Notes: a model not told the origin generated them from the letters alone. 64,000 nt of DNA from Plectrocnemia conspersa (GCA_009617715.1 VTFK01000269.1:310001-374000); one strand, 5' to 3'; positions 49,811 through 62,680 are shown, counted from the stretch's first letter. Translations and numbers: made by a program.

Positions 49811-50585
49811 TAAATATAGAAAAAGCTTTCGACATATGGCGGTTTGATTCATTATTTCTATAAAACTTCTAACTATCTGCTACGCTTTATAAGCTCATAC
49901 CTGAAAAGTATAAGCTCTCTTGTATCACTAAAGAATGAACACTCGATACCGAGTAAAAATCCAGTTAGAGTTTCTCAGGAAAGTTTTCCTTTTTATCTTG
50001 TATACGAACGATGTCCCAAAAAAAAAATACGCATTTATCTATTTACGCTGACGATACAAATATTTTAACTAGTGCAATCGCGAATAAATTACAAAAAGTT
50101 AATATTTTGAAAGATGCATTTATTTTCACAAAATGACAAACTCTGCCACCACCTCTCAAAATTGTAAAATAGAAAATCAGATCAATATTTTGGAACTTCA
50201 CTCTAAAAAGCTTACCGCCATTATGGCCCTTAGACCGATATTTTATAGAAAAAGCGCACTTACATTAAAATATAAAATTTTAATCTATAAACAATTAATT
50301 AGATTAATTTAAACATATGCCTGTTCTGTGTAAAGTTACACTAGTAATGTTATATTTTCTAAATGATAAGTCATTCAAAACAAAGATATAAAAATAATAT
50401 ATAATAAAACTTTTTACACTAATCGTAAAAAAATGGATATTAGTCATTTTCACACCAGAAAATATTATAAAAATATCTCAATAAACCACAATAACCCACA
50501 TATCCAGTGTATCGGTGACTACAATAAAAACAACCATAAATTTAAATACAAGCAGAAAATGCCAAGGCACATATTACTTTAGAGA
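49811..50585 (+). pseudogene. Jockey-type LINE RT relic, about 775 bp
   Basis: Plus-strand reading in order: LNIEKAFDIWRFDSL (motif A, from LDIEKAFDTVWHDGL), ISSYLKSISSL, a frame with IYTNDVP-like residues, then HLSIYADDTNILTSAI (YADD at 50044-50055), KKLTAIMALRPIFYRKSAL, IYKQLIRLI then TYACSV (thumb region), and a tail ending KYKQKMPRHILL. Spacing matches a complete palm-to-C-terminus. Several stops and frameshifts and a run of A at 50018 inactivate it. The family differs from the 34.6-kb LINE (YADDTNIL against YADDLKIY). Confidence 0.8.
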
Positions 50586-51959
50586 CAACATATCAATAAT
50601 TCCAATTGTCTAATGAAATATACTCAAATTATCACTTAATTTATTAGTTTATTTTGCTTACTGTATTTTTTTTTCTTTCACCTAAATTATGAAAGGATTT
50701 CTTTGCCTTATCATAGATGATTTGTTTTATATTTTATTTATTATTAAATTGCTACAATTTGATAGCTGATAACTTATTATAAACATGAAAATTTTTAATA
50801 AACCAGTAACATGTATATTATATTTTATATAATTAGTTTGTCTGTAAAATCATTTATATTATTTAAATAAATGTGATTAGAATCATAAATATAACTTATA
50901 GTAAAATATTATAATAGTTATTTTTGTATCTATAGAATTATTATTTTGCTATACACAATTCCAAAATGCGAAAATCATTGAGATTACTTATTCAGTCTCA
51001 AAATACATTTTAATTACAATATATTTTCCCATTTTAATCACAATATATTATTAATACTTTGTAGTAGTTCTTATACTATCTACGATAGGTCCAGTAATGC
51101 TGTTATAACTGTCCAGATTTTAGTCTGCAAGATACTCTGACTGATAGACTGTTAAAAATATATCAACGTAGTATTTACAAATTTTAATCACTTCTGGTGT
51201 GTGTACTAGAGCTTTATCTTAATGGCACCTGAACGTATTCTTATAATTTATTCGCAAAGTTGATGGCTTATTTGGGGAAGTATTTTATTTTTTGGATATG
51301 ATACTTATAAAAATTATTTACGCTTAACCTTTTCACCGCGGCTGATATTTTTGCGCGCCATTTAAAAATTTATTAATATATGAAAGAGCATCAATTTATA
51401 CCATAAGTTGTTTAAAAGTGTTTTTCAACCTTAAATTATACAAAAAATATATTACATGGCTCAGAGATTCATGACACCTGTAGGTGCCCAATACTGGCGA
51501 TTTTCTTGATGACTTCTATAGGTGTCATCAGCGGGCAAAGGGTTAAAAAAACAAGAAACCATCACTATTCGATGGAATGCATTAATTTTGCGTTTTTACT
51601 TCATTAGTAGTAGTTGAAGCTTTCTTACTGCGATATCAATCTTTACTGCTTTTCCTCCTATGTTTAAATTCAACGACCTACCTCTAAAACATTGTGATCA
51701 AAAACAATATGTTCTTATACTATTTTTGAAATAAACTACCAATGTAACACAGTGTATTAACGTATTAACATTAAAGTTAGAGACAATTTGGTGCCTCTAT
51801 TAGAAAACAAGATCTTTCTTATAAAAGGACTGGGTTTTTTATAGTTACTCTTACAGTAAGAACCTTTAGTACGATCCATGGATATGTGTGTTCTAGTATT
51901 AAGTATCCACGGACGTAGCATTTCAAAATTAGCACCGCAAACGCGAACACCGCGCGCAT
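50586..51959. other. AT-rich DNA, no gene
   Basis: 51330-51540 is slightly richer and has two near-repeats of TAGGTG(C/T)CA with ATGACACC / GATGACTTC around 51470-51530. Minus frame 51757-51975 has no domain. Confidence 0.4.
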
Positions 51960-52470
51960 AATTAATAGTTAACAAGCGGTTAAGTTTGGAGTTATTCGTG
52001 GAACCGCGGCCGCGGTAATGAACTCCGATGATGAAGTACTACATACGCACACACACAACATTGTCGGATGCTGCGAGCGGTCCCCTCGCATGTCAGATTA
52101 CAAGCACTAATTACCCGAGATGCCCCGATGATGAGCAACAAACACATACCAACCAAGGGGCGAATTGCAGCCAAGGATGACTTCGCACATAAAGGCAATT
52201 ACACGGCTGACAGGAGGAGACCCGACAAAGCCCCGGGACCAGTCGCACAGATCCTTATCCCGCGAGATGAAAAAGACTAAGGTCTAATTGGAAACGTCTC
52301 AACATCTGTATCGGGCTCCGGATCGCGGATTAGCGGGCCCGGATTGATAATCAACGTGTATCCGATACAAAGGTCCACCGAATTATTAACGATCAATTGG
52401 CGAGCGGTGATTGTGCACAACACGTTGTTTGTTGTGCGAGCTAACAGCTATGTGAGTAATACAGCCGTTC
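51960..52470. other. GC-rich non-coding block, about 500 bp
   Basis: Begins GTGGAACCGCGGCCGCGGTAAT, a near-perfect CG dyad (CCGCGGCCGCGG), and continues with CCCGAGATGCCCCGATGATG, CGGGCTCCGGATCGCGG and AACACGTTGTTTGTTGTG. Overlapping frames on opposite strands (51992-52198 minus, 52068-52280 plus) reflect GC content, not coding. One of the strongest islands by composition. Confidence 0.4.
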
Positions 52471-52604
52471 TAGGAATTTCCTAACTTTCGTATATACCTG
52501 AATTGTATGTAAGCCGATTGTTTAGTGAGTTTAGATCAATGCGTAGTTCAACTATACATTAGGAAAAGCGTTCAGTAAACTAAATGGTGAATAGCTGTTA
52601 TCAA

Positions 52605-52960
52605 ATCAAATGCAGATGATGTTAAACTTATTGCCGAAGTTGAAAAATATGAGAGAAATGCCAAATTTTAAAAACTTATTTGCTTTACTTTAAGTACCAA
52701 AAAGGTAGCAAAAAATCGTGCTTTTAATGGCGAAAATAGCATCGACTGAATTGCATTTAGAAGCAACGCAATATAAAATAATTTATCTACATATGTACGC
52801 TGACGACACAACAATATTTTACACTCGAAGATGACATCGATGTCACTGCTGAGATAATTTTCGATTACGAGAAAGCTGACTGAAAATTGTTTAGAATCGG
52901 TGTTAAAAATCGCTTATATTGTAAGCGCAGATTTTGTAAAAGCTTTTGATAAAGTTGTGT
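52605..52960 (+). pseudogene. Cluster of LINE RT motif scraps in scrambled order
   Basis: NADDVKLIAEVEKYE (52609 onward) looks like a YADD-V-L box. MYADDTTIFY (52793-52822) is a second, different YADD box. ADFVKAFDKV (52927-52956) is a motif A that should precede YADD but lies downstream of both. Stops lie between all three. The simplest reading is fragments of two or three elements from different families. Confidence 0.6.
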
Positions 52961-53299
52961 TGGGGCCTATTTATATTTATATATAGATTTTTTTATGGCC
53001 AAAACTTGGCGGCACTTGGGTAACACTGGCGTGACTTAAATACAGCCCTTGAACATATCATCCAGGATTATTTAAGTTTAAGTGTAATTAATTAGTTTGA
53101 AATGAAACTAAAAATCTATTAATATATATTATTAAATAGTTTATATACGAACTCTCAACTGCACATTGTATCTTGCATGTTCCAATTAAGTCGTTCTAGA
53201 CTAATTTTACCCAAACGCAAAATATTATTTTAAAAAATATTTGCCGCTAATTTCGTTTTTGCAACAGGAACGCCACATTTAATTTCGCCATTTAATTGA
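52961..53299. other. AT-rich DNA, no gene
   Basis: GGGTAACACTGGCGTGAC near 53018 is the only GC-rich word, similar to CAACACTGGCGTGGC near 21938. Confidence 0.35.
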
Positions 53300-53690
53300 A
53301 TCATTTGTATTTTTTCCTACCATCTTTGTCGCACACTCTGGTCGTCCCGCTCTCAAAGGGCCCCACCTTAATGGAATTATGCCAACTTTAAATTCGTTCC
53401 CCGTTTTCCATAAGAGATTTCATTTGAATTATTCGGCGCCCCCATCGCCAACAGGTGTGGGGTGGGCACGAGCGAGAGATGTGAGATTCATTTCGAAAAT
53501 TTAATATTAATCCGCAATGTTTTATCTCCGCATTTTTGACGAATGGCGAAACAAATTCGGTGCGAGACGGTCCCCCTTGGAGAATTTCGGTTTTAATGTG
53601 ATTTAAAGGGAAAAAGTCCCTGAAATTCTGGAGGATCCTTTCGAGCGTGCATAGCTCGCTCCCACCATTATACTCACGACGAGGAAAAAT
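53300..53690. other. GC-richer non-coding block
   Basis: Contains GTCGTCCCGCTCTCAAAGGG, TCGGCGCCCCCATCGCC and GAGACGGTCCCCCTTGGAG. A 107-codon minus frame (53711-53388) crosses it but has no recognisable domain. Candidate regulatory island; weakly possible exon. Confidence 0.35.
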
Positions 53691-55238
53691 TAAAAAGAAA
53701 TGCTTAATCAAGTTATGTTTGTTATTTGCTGTCTGTCTCTAACGATTATTATATTATTGTTTATTTTTTTATTATATTATGTAAAAAGCCCTAATTTTAA
53801 ATGCCAACTTAAAATATCTGCACGACAAGCATTTATTTATTTTTATTAAGTTTTCAATCCTAAAATATATTAAAAGATATGCCACAAAATAATTTTTATA
53901 TTATTCATGATTAACATATAATTTACCATTTAAATCAATATTAAAAATGTTTAAAATATATATGATTTTATTAAAATTTATTTTACAATATTAGCATATA
54001 GCCCTATTATTTTAATTACAGAAATATTATAATATTTAGTTTTTATTTCTGTAAAAAAATCATTGATAATTTACTAAATTAAAAGTATTTAAATAGCTAT
54101 TTCTCATGATTTTTTTTTATAATATTGGTTATAATCTAAATTTTCAAATGCATTCTTATACATTTAAAAATCACTTTATTTTGCAACACTGCAAACCTTA
54201 AAAATTGCCACTTCTGCAATAAAAATAAATATTAATTGTACAACAAATAAACATTTAACAAGCTAAACATACAGTATTATGTTTAGTAGTGTTAAAAATA
54301 TCCTTAATTGTTAACCATGATATGAACTCAATGATAATTTAGTACAATGAAAACCAGTTTTAATTCTCGTAAATAAAAAATTCCCACATTTAAATAATAA
54401 AAATAAGAAAATCATACATTTTTGTAGTAATAAAACAGACTAATTCACATTTAATTCTAGTTATTGACAGATCATATTTTATATGCGTTTAAAACTATAT
54501 ACGTAAAAACGTATTAATAACTATATTTTATAAAATCAACGTTTTTTAAAATTGACACATATTATATAATACCAATTACTGTGTGGGAATAAATGTGTCC
54601 CATGTAAACATAAAATGTGGTATTACAATGCAAATAGATCAAAGAAAATTACAATTAAACCACAAATTGGTATAATTGAATGTCAAAATGCGGAGAAGTC
54701 TGTTAAATAATTGTCGGGATATAGAAATATGTAGCATAAGAAAATATTACTTAGTAACTTAATTTTATGGAATATATTAAATTACATATTTTTATAATTA
54801 GTTTAGTAAAATGAAGGATCTATAATATAAATAAAATAAAATTTATAAAATTTTGTTATAGCGCAAGAAAATAGTCAAAATTATTTGAGTATGAAAATGA
54901 CTTAATTAAAATAAAAGTTTTTTATTAGATAAGAAAAGAAAGAAAATATTAGTTGCTAAAAATACCATTTGCCTACAATGAAAATAAAATCTTCATAATA
55001 TGTTATGTATCATATCATGTTTAATATTTAGTGATAATAAATAACAGCAAAAAGCAGGGTATATTGATTGAAATTTTCACATTTTTTTTTTAAAATTCTA
55101 TAAAAATGCTAAACCCAAATATCATGGTAATTTGAGCTATGAAAATATATTTATTTTTGGAATATACTTTTTTTTTGATATTTAAAACTAAAGCAGTCAT
55201 ATTAAATCTAACATATGTTTTTATTCACCAACCTAGCG
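53691..55238. other. AT-rich DNA, no gene
   Basis: The most AT-rich long stretch of the right half. No frame or repeat family recognised. Confidence 0.45.
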
Positions 55239-55278
55239 AAATGTGTCATTATAAAATATATTTTATAATGACACATTT
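55239..55278. repeat. Perfect 40-bp palindrome
   Basis: AAATGTGTCATTATAAAATA (55239-55258) is followed with no spacer by its exact reverse complement (55259-55278). With no loop it would form a cruciform rather than a transcribed hairpin. Confidence 0.95.
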
Positions 55279-55839
55279 ATTTAATAATCTTTTCAGTATA
55301 AAAATGCATATATTTAATTTTAAATACATTTTTGCGTGCCGTTTTTTATTAAATAACTGAGTTTGATGTCTTAATTCATGTTGATTCTTATTCAAATTAT
55401 TTTATAGGCTTTAGAACAAGCAGTTATTTAATATGTCGACGACTAAGAAATATAATGGGTGCTATACTATTTTATTATTAAGCTCTTTAAGCAAATCATA
55501 TGTTATCCATGAAACATTAAAAATTTATTTTTCTTTCCTGTGGCATGTAAGCAAAATGATGTTTTTCTGACAAATATTTGATCATTACAATTGGATTCTG
55601 CTCAGCGGTTATCTTCAATTGATTCTAGTTAAAATACACAAGTCTTCTAAGTTAAAGTTTATCTTCTATCTAGGCTATGATATCTAGAATAAAACTTCTG
55701 AAACTACTGCTTACACTACAAACATATACATATACAATAGTAATCCAGCTATCATCACTACATAAAATAGCTGCATGACTTATAGGATAGGTTGAAATGG
55801 TTATATGGGACAAAATATCACTATTTTTATATGATTCAG
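55279..55839. other. AT-rich DNA, no gene
   Basis: Nothing recognised. Confidence 0.4.
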
Positions 55840-56300
55840 TTTATCTGATCTGAAGGACAATCGGTGACGCACATACAAGGCAATCCAAAACCGTTTCCGA
55901 ATGTGACAAAGCGAACGCGACTAATGCGTGAAGCTCTCCCTTCAATGGGCTCCATAAGCACAAAGTACACAAAATTTCCCTTTGTAATACGGGGAAAAAA
56001 CAAGCTCAAAGCGAACTGCGACCATTTTTCTTTCCGTCCACGTGAAAACAATTTGTCTCCCTTCACAGATACAAGTACGTGAAAGTGTACACGTGATCAA
56101 TGCAGACCCTCACCCCTGGACCGGCCGTCGTCCCCCCGTGGCACTTAAAAATATGAAATCGTATTTTTTTTATTTTCAGCGACCCCCACGCAGTTGAAAT
56201 AATGGGGGCGAAAATTGAAATTAAATACACGTTTCCAAGGGCAGGAAATATTTTTTGCGGCGTGCCGTGGCTAATATAGCCATTTGTGATACTCCGATGG
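55840..56300. other. GC-richer non-coding block
   Basis: Contains CCTCACCCCTGGACCGGCCG, CGTCCCCCCGTGGCAC and a T-rich run before TTTTCAGCGACCCCCACGCAG (about 56165-56195), which looks like a splice acceptor. Complementary-strand frames (55836-56066 minus, 55864-56082 plus) have no domain. An exon starting at about 56181 cannot be excluded but closes at TGA within 7 codons in one frame. Confidence 0.35.
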
Positions 56301-56544
56301 AATTCCTCGGTCGCTAAAACATATTAAATTAGGGGAATATTTCTTATAATTTCTTCAAAGATATTTAAAAAATGTTGGTCATACCTGTATAAAGCATCTC
56401 TTGGGTCTTGTTTAATATCTTACATAAAAAAGGCCAAGCAAAACCAAAATATCAATAAGATTATCATCAGAATGTCAATCTGAAATCAGTACTCAAGAAG
56501 TTTAATTTAATGTAACAATAATTTTTGAGTTTTCATACTTGAAC

Positions 56545-56760
56545 TTTTGAGAATAGGTTTCTGAGACCTTCAGAAACCCGAAATTAGATTATTAGTTCAA
56601 GCATGATTACCTTTATCGAATGTCTTTTCAAAACTATGTATATACCGTACACTTGTACACCAGAGTCCAATGATCTTAAAGTAAAGTTAGAAAAAATCAT
56701 AAGATTAGTGACAGAGGATCAAGATTGACGGAAACTATGTTGCTGCTCGAGAAGCATATA
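56545..56760 (-). pseudogene. LINE RT fragment, same family as the 34.6-kb element
   Basis: Aligns base by base with about 35600-35783 (for example CACTTGTACACCAGAGTCCA in both) and extends further upstream than that copy. On the minus strand it reads LEQQHSFRQS, stop, SSVTNLMIFS, the RT block before motif A (QHGF-RSTVTNL). Substitutions, indels and stops show it is older than the 34.6-kb copy. Its 5' side abuts a hAT 5' end. Confidence 0.8.
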
Positions 56761-56769
56761 CCTGTAATA

Positions 56770-57031
56770 ATTAAAAAAATAATACTTGTGAATCCTAATA
56801 ATAAATAGAATGAATCGAATTTTTTTCTTTGAAGTTTCTATTTTTTTTTCCAATATCCTGTATCAGTATTTTAAATAAAGATATGAAATTAAAATTATTT
56901 ATTATTAGTAGAATTTTTTTTATAACTAGTCAAAAAAATAGCAAATTCCTGTAAATATTAGAAACAAATTGATATAATAATAAAAAACTTAAAGGTTTCA
57001 CTTTTTGCGCCCTCCAGTTTTGAAACTGCTG
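56770..57031 (-). mobile_element. hAT element 5' end with N-terminal transposase codons
   Basis: The terminal repeat read inward from 57031 is CAGCAGTTTCAAAACTGG, then AGGGCGCAAAAAG. About 200 bases further in, GATATTGGAAAAAAAAATAG matches the sequence before the old hAT BED region at 16.6 kb. The next codons read KKFDSFYLLLGFTSI, the conserved N-terminus of ZBED5-like transposases. The coding sequence is then cut by the LINE fragment at 56760. Confidence 0.65.
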
Positions 57032-57344
57032 TTCTAAATTATATTAATAGTCATGGTAATAATAGGCGCATAACTTAGGGGATGACCCAATACTTAAATC
57101 TGTACCATTGATACCTAGAAAAGATTTCGCCTTTAATAAAATAAATTATTAAAAAAATATTTACGAATAACTTTTTCTTCAGTGATGTTAAAGAGCATAA
57201 AGACAAGTTTATATTTATGTCTTTTTTGTGTTAAATATGCACAGGACAATCTTCGAGAAACAAACTCTTTCACATATTTTATAGCGAGTTTAATGATTAT
57301 TTGATCGATTGGCAAATTAAATTTTACCATGGCTTCGTATAGCT

Positions 57345-57590
57345 CAGCGGTTCTTAAACTGGGGCCATGGATCCTTGGGGTTCTAGTTATAATAATAAAA
57401 AGTAAAAACTGGAAAACCTAATCATTTAGCAGAGCAACTAAATATTTCTGCTCAAAAGTAGTAACGAATAAAATGTTAGGGGCTAAAGCAACAAAATATA
57501 TAGGTTTGGTTTCATTATCGAAAGACTTGGTCAGGAATAGGATGAATATATGGAGCAGTTATTTTAAAGAGTGCTCAAAAGTGATTATTA
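57345..57590 (+). mobile_element. hAT terminal fragment
   Basis: CAGCGGTTCTTAAACTGGGG at 57345 is a typical hAT terminal repeat, followed by the usual CCATGGATCCTTGGGG subterminal words. About 150 bases in, a weak reading LVSLSKDLVRNRMN resembles the family's IPLSNDTV-RRI stretch. No right end found; the preceding 8 bases (GTATAGCT) are not seen again downstream. Confidence 0.5.
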
Positions 57591-58330
57591 CTATAATTGG
57601 ATGGGAGTACCGTCTCTAATAAATAGTTTAATAAATTTTAATATGTAATAAGATTTGTTATGTTGTGATTCGCTACTTTGGCATACTATAGGTTAAATGA
57701 TTTTATAACTATAAATGAAATTATACATCTGGTTTTAATAAATTGATACCATTGTATATTAAAAATAAATAAAAATACATTCCACTGAACCTTTCGGCGG
57801 CTCGAAGCATATTAATTAAATCAAGAACAATTGAGTCGATCGTCTTCTACCGTTTTCCCTAACAGTTCCATCCGACAATTATTTATAATTTAGGTAAATC
57901 GCCGATCGTTACGCCCGTTTCTACTATTTAGACGTGTAATTTAGTGTAATAAAGTCGGACCGGTTCAGTTCGGGCTCTTATTTTAAATTATTTTAATGCT
58001 TTGCTCCAAAATCGTATGTTTCCTCTCATCTTCGAACTAAATGTGTCTCTGGCTACTGTTCTAGACAGCGTCTGTGTGCAAAATTTGCATAAACATAGGT
58101 TGAATTTTAACAATCGTAGAAACGGATGCAGTTCAGATTTGATTTGCATACGAAAGAATGATTCGGTTCTCGTTTCGGGATCGAAATTTATTTTGAAATG
58201 ATAGATTTTAGGATGCTACTCGAATCGGTTCTCACGAATTCGTGAAAAGGGTTAATTCGCAAATGTAACTGCCGATCAAATTAAGCGAACGACTTGGAAT
58301 GATCCGTCTGGAGGCTCAGACTGATTGTTT
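57591..58330. other. GC-richer block from about 57790
   Basis: TTTCGGCGGCTCGAAGC, AATCGCCGATCGTTACGCCCG and AAGTCGGACCGGTTCAG mark the richer part. The 66-codon plus frame 58001-58201 has no domain. Confidence 0.35.
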
Positions 58331-58817
58331 TGAGGTTCAATTTACCCCTGAAGCGATAATCATATGTCATTATTGTTGCGGTGGCAATAATTTTTTAGAT
58401 TGAAGAATTTATTACTGTAGCTTTAGGGAGTGAATAAGAGTAATATAAACATATTTAAAACGGTGAAATATATATTTATTTAATTTACTATGAAATAAAA
58501 TACATGCGTGTGTATTTTTATACTTACAATCATATAATCACCGCTTTAAAACACAACATAAGTACATCTAGCTACTTAACAAAATATTTTTATATTATAT
58601 TAAAAACATATCATAACCGGTACCGATTTATTTCTATATACATATATGGTTATGACATTAAAAAAAATGTATAAGTGTCTCAATAAAAACACACATCTTC
58701 AATAAAATATCAAAGTTCTCCGTATTGTTTTTTCAATAATATTTTTCGTGTAATCCACTTCGAATTTTTAGCACTACATTACACATTTTATAAGGCATTG
58801 ATCTTGCAGATTTAAGC
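58331..58817. other. AT-rich DNA, no gene
   Basis: May contain unrecognisable parts of the mariner element that follows. Confidence 0.4.
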
Positions 58818-58985
58818 CATTTGAGTAGAGGACTTGAATCAGAATTATAGACAAACAACTCTTGCATTTTGCACCACGATACCGCACCAGCTCACATTTC
58901 ACTACAAATTCATGATATTTTTGTCCAAAAATGACAGTGTCGTGATGGATTAATCAACGCTTTTGCCATATACATATGTCTTATT
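58818..58985 (+). pseudogene. mariner-type transposase relic
   Basis: Plus-strand reading HLSRGLESEL, stop, TNNSCILHHDTAPAHIS, then IHDIF and, after a shift, KNDSVVM. ILHHD-APAHTS is the hallmark around the second catalytic Asp of mariner transposases (DDD family); that Asp is kept. The following YSPDLAP segment and third Asp are not recognisable. Only about 55 codons survive, with one stop and a frameshift. No terminal repeats identified. Confidence 0.75.
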
Positions 58986-59729
58986 TAAGGACAGTGATGA
59001 GTCATAAGTGTAATATCATTGTAATTTTTTAAACTTCTTTAAATAAACTAATATATTTTGCTTAAAATCAATACTGCCGTTTTTTTATTACTACCTTGTA
59101 TTGGATTAGTGATTAAGTTGCATACAGTATTTTCAAAATGACATGTGTGTATAGGTATGAAAATATATATATTGAATAATTCTCCACTCTGCACGGGCTT
59201 ACGTTTTGTCATTCAAACATCCCCATTTAAACTCAACCAAACCCACGATGAGTGATTAACGAGTGGTTAATGTATTTGCATAATCTGAATACGTTTTTAA
59301 TTGCGTCCAACCGGGCATTAATAGTGTTCTTTCAGAATTGGGGACTCGTGGACGATAAAGATCTGAGGGATAATTTACCTAAAGGGCTACGGGACCATAA
59401 ATACAGTTCATCTCGATATGAAGGTTGAGTGAACATACTGAATTTAATAAATCCATATATTGCGTCATAAGTACTATGATATTCAAATGTGCACTGTATT
59501 GAATATTTTAAATTATAAATATAATTGTTTGATATGTTTTGCTCAAAATCTAATATAATACATGATTCATGGTTCATGAGGTTTTCAGATAAAAAAACAC
59601 AGATTCCGTGAGAGGGTGATAAAAATTCATATTTTATTTATTTAAATCAATTTAATATAGAGAAAGGGGCAACGGGGCGGACTTTTAATATAGAGTTTAT
59701 TGGATAAAATCTACATATTTCTTGTGGTC
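58986..59729. other. Mixed DNA with a GC-richer patch at 59200-59420
   Basis: The patch contains GCGTCCAACCGGGC and GGGACCATAAATAC (CCATAAA at 59395-59401). The 81-codon minus frame 59332-59577 has no domain. Confidence 0.35.
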
Positions 59730-59950
59730 CGGAAGATTTATTGGGAAACGTGTTCGGGGTCCGGCACACATATACAACGTACCCGAGGTCAATTATTTTC
59801 GTTATTTTATCTTCCTTGCTCCAAAACGCTTCTCCTACCGTTTCATTATTTTTTTATACACACATATACACATCGGCTTCGATAATTATAAGCACAGCCG
59901 CCGCGGTAGCTGGTTACCGGTATTTTTAGGCAAGCCTTAATACAGCCAGG
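59730..59950. other. GC-richer non-coding block
   Basis: GTTCGGGGTCCGGCACAC and CAGCCGCCGCGGTAGCTGG. Three mutually overlapping plus frames (59700-59940) all stay open, a composition effect; none is recognisable. Confidence 0.35.
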
Positions 59951-62459
59951 GATGGTCAAATGATAAAAACGACAAATCAATTATTAATGTTAAAGGATAA
60001 TTCTTAAATCACAATACTCCCTAAAACTAATTATTCTAAGATAAATATAAATACTAAAATGGTCTATTAGGGATCTCAGTAAAACACTATTTACCGGTTT
60101 TCCAGGATTTCAATTAAAAAATTGTCGTATTATTTTTTAATGAACGTGAATATTTTCCGTGGTTCTTTTTTAAGCTAATACATAGAAATACTATAGTGGT
60201 TAAGTGACCCCATGTCGGTGAAATATGCTGCACAATATTATATGTGTTTTATGACAGAGATCTATCTGTTAAGATTATCAATGTAACACAAAAGCATAAG
60301 GCTGGTAACATATATTTTTTGTTTTCACCCATAAATCGTCACATTGGACCAAATATTAAGCGTAGGATAAGAAAAGGCACATTCTCTATTTCAAAAGCGT
60401 ATATAACTTTTATTAGATACTTATGACATGAGACTCGAGAGTTTTCCGAACTTGCACCAAATGAAGCTGTACCAAACATCGACCGAAACTAAGAATTCCG
60501 AGGAAGCAGCCGCGTTCCACTTTAAAATCCTGATCCAGGTACAAAATCAGAGATTCAGAGTTTAGCTTGATCTTTAGAGATGACTGTTTTACGTGACGCA
60601 GTCAATGCTACAGAAAAATAATTTTTAGTGAATTTATCATTAATTTATATTATCTATAACTTTGTAAGTCCTATAAAAATAGAAGGCAACTAATTTAATT
60701 CCTAATGGAACATTTTTAGCATAGTCTACTATAGACGAGATAATTTAGCTATAATACAAGCTTAATCTAATGCGCCATTCTTGTATTGTGAATACATTAA
60801 TTATCACGAGGAACACTTTTTTAAAGAAAATTTTAATATATCTATATAAAAAAATAATACACAAAATAAATCTATTTTAAAGGTCGAATACTTTTTAAAA
60901 GCCAAAAGAGCAAGACTCGAGTGTTGGTGTTAGTTCACATTAAATTATTATTTTGCAAGCTATTATATAAATCTTTAACCTTTACTTTTTGACAGTTATA
61001 TTTATTAAGAAAATAAATCTTTATGGTATTTAGATCCTATTTAAAAAAATATTTCTACCATAAAAAAATCAATGTAAAATGTAAAGGATTGTCTAAGACA
61101 GATTTTTAATACGCGCTTATAAAAAGTCATTAAAAAAATTAAGAAAACCAATGTGAAGCAAAATTTTACACTGAAAGAAAAAAATATCCAGTTTTACGTA
61201 GACAATCAATTTACTATAATATATCTTAAGAAATTGTATCAAGATTAATTTGTGTTGTCAGTATTACAAAGAGTTGGTTAATAATACAATTTTTTGAAGA
61301 ATTTATTCTGAAATTTATTACGCGACCTTCGTGCAATTGTAAAAAAATTCACATAGTAAGGATTTAGTCTATCTATGTACATGTTAAGAATATTGTCGTT
61401 ATCTTAATATAAAAAACATATATCTTAGATAATAATAACTGTCATTCTACAGGCAATTTTCTATTTAAGCCCAAATTTGGCTTAATTGTCTTATTCTCAA
61501 AATTGATAAAAATAGAAAGTAAAACAATTGGCAGACTATATGATACATTGCTTACTTATAAAAGTATATTAAATGTCTTTAAAATCAAGGATTCTTTGTT
61601 CTGACCACAACCATGAAAATCCTTGTAAATTAAACATTATTTTCTTCAGCAATCGATTGATCTGCAGTCGACAGAATTTTTTAGTTATAGCTATCTTTGG
61701 TTTTATTTTGCCAACATCTGTTTCTTAAGCTTATATTATAAACATAGATAAATAGATATCATATATAATACATATAAATATATTTTAAACTAATTAAAAA
61801 AATTAGATTAAAACCCAAAATGAATACAAATATATAAAATTAATTAAATCACCGCCTTTGATAAACCTCTCGATTCCCATACAAGTTAGTGAATTTCAAC
61901 CTTTTCTAGAACACCCCTTGGTTTCTCTGTCAATCACCAAAGCTTCACATCCCTAGGGGTTTTGTTCTCGTGAACTTTGGTCCATTAAACCTTCGTCAGT
62001 CTAACTTTTAATCATTTATGCACTTTCTGCCGTCATGTCTAAATTATTATTATTATTTTGTAGATTACTGATAATATTGATCTTGTTATTAATATCGATA
62101 TTGATATCGCTAGTACAATTGCTATTGCTTGTTAATTTTTAATTGCTATCCCTGCTACTACTACTATTGTAAATCTAATGCTGTAGTAAAACAGGTGCTA
62201 TCTTAAAAATATAATCACAAAATTTTTCTTAAATAAGGGTCTTACGGGAAAATATATTCTAATATAAGTAACTGTCTGTTTAGTTATTAAAATATTAAAT
62301 TTAATTTTAAATAATAAACTTTGACTACTGCATAAATCATAAATAATCACCTGTTTTTAATATTCTAATTATGTTTTACATTTTATAATATAATATTTGT
62401 TATATATCTATAGGTTTAAAACTTCTGACTTTGATAATACAGTTTTTGAATTTACAACA
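59951..62459. other. Long AT-rich stretch, no supported gene
   Basis: The frame 60244-60426 shows no domain. 60430-60600 is somewhat balanced. Trinucleotide runs ATT (about 62042) and CTA (about 62153) are simple sequence. AATATCGATATT near 62090 is a short palindrome. Confidence 0.45.
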
Positions 62460-62680
62460 ACAAATAAAAGGACCGGGGGAAAAAAAGTATCGGTCATGAG
62501 TCGCCCATTAAGTGCTCGAGTCCAATTCTGAAATTATACGTGGGATCCTATAAATTGTACTAGTAAAAGTGATTAAGAGTGAAAACTTGTTTTTGGTCCT
62601 AATCTTACGTACCTACCTACTGGGACCGGTAGTGTAATATAATCGGTAGCCGATCGATAGGCTTCATCTATTTGTAGGGT
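62460..62680. other. GC-richer non-coding block
   Basis: Contains GGACCGGGGG, ACGTACCTACCTACTGGG and AGCCGATCGATAGG. Closed frames, function unknown. Confidence 0.3.

Noticed and set aside
53388..53711. 107-codon minus frame
   Set aside because: No recognisable domain, and it starts in AT-rich and ends in GC-rich sequence without coding-type composition.
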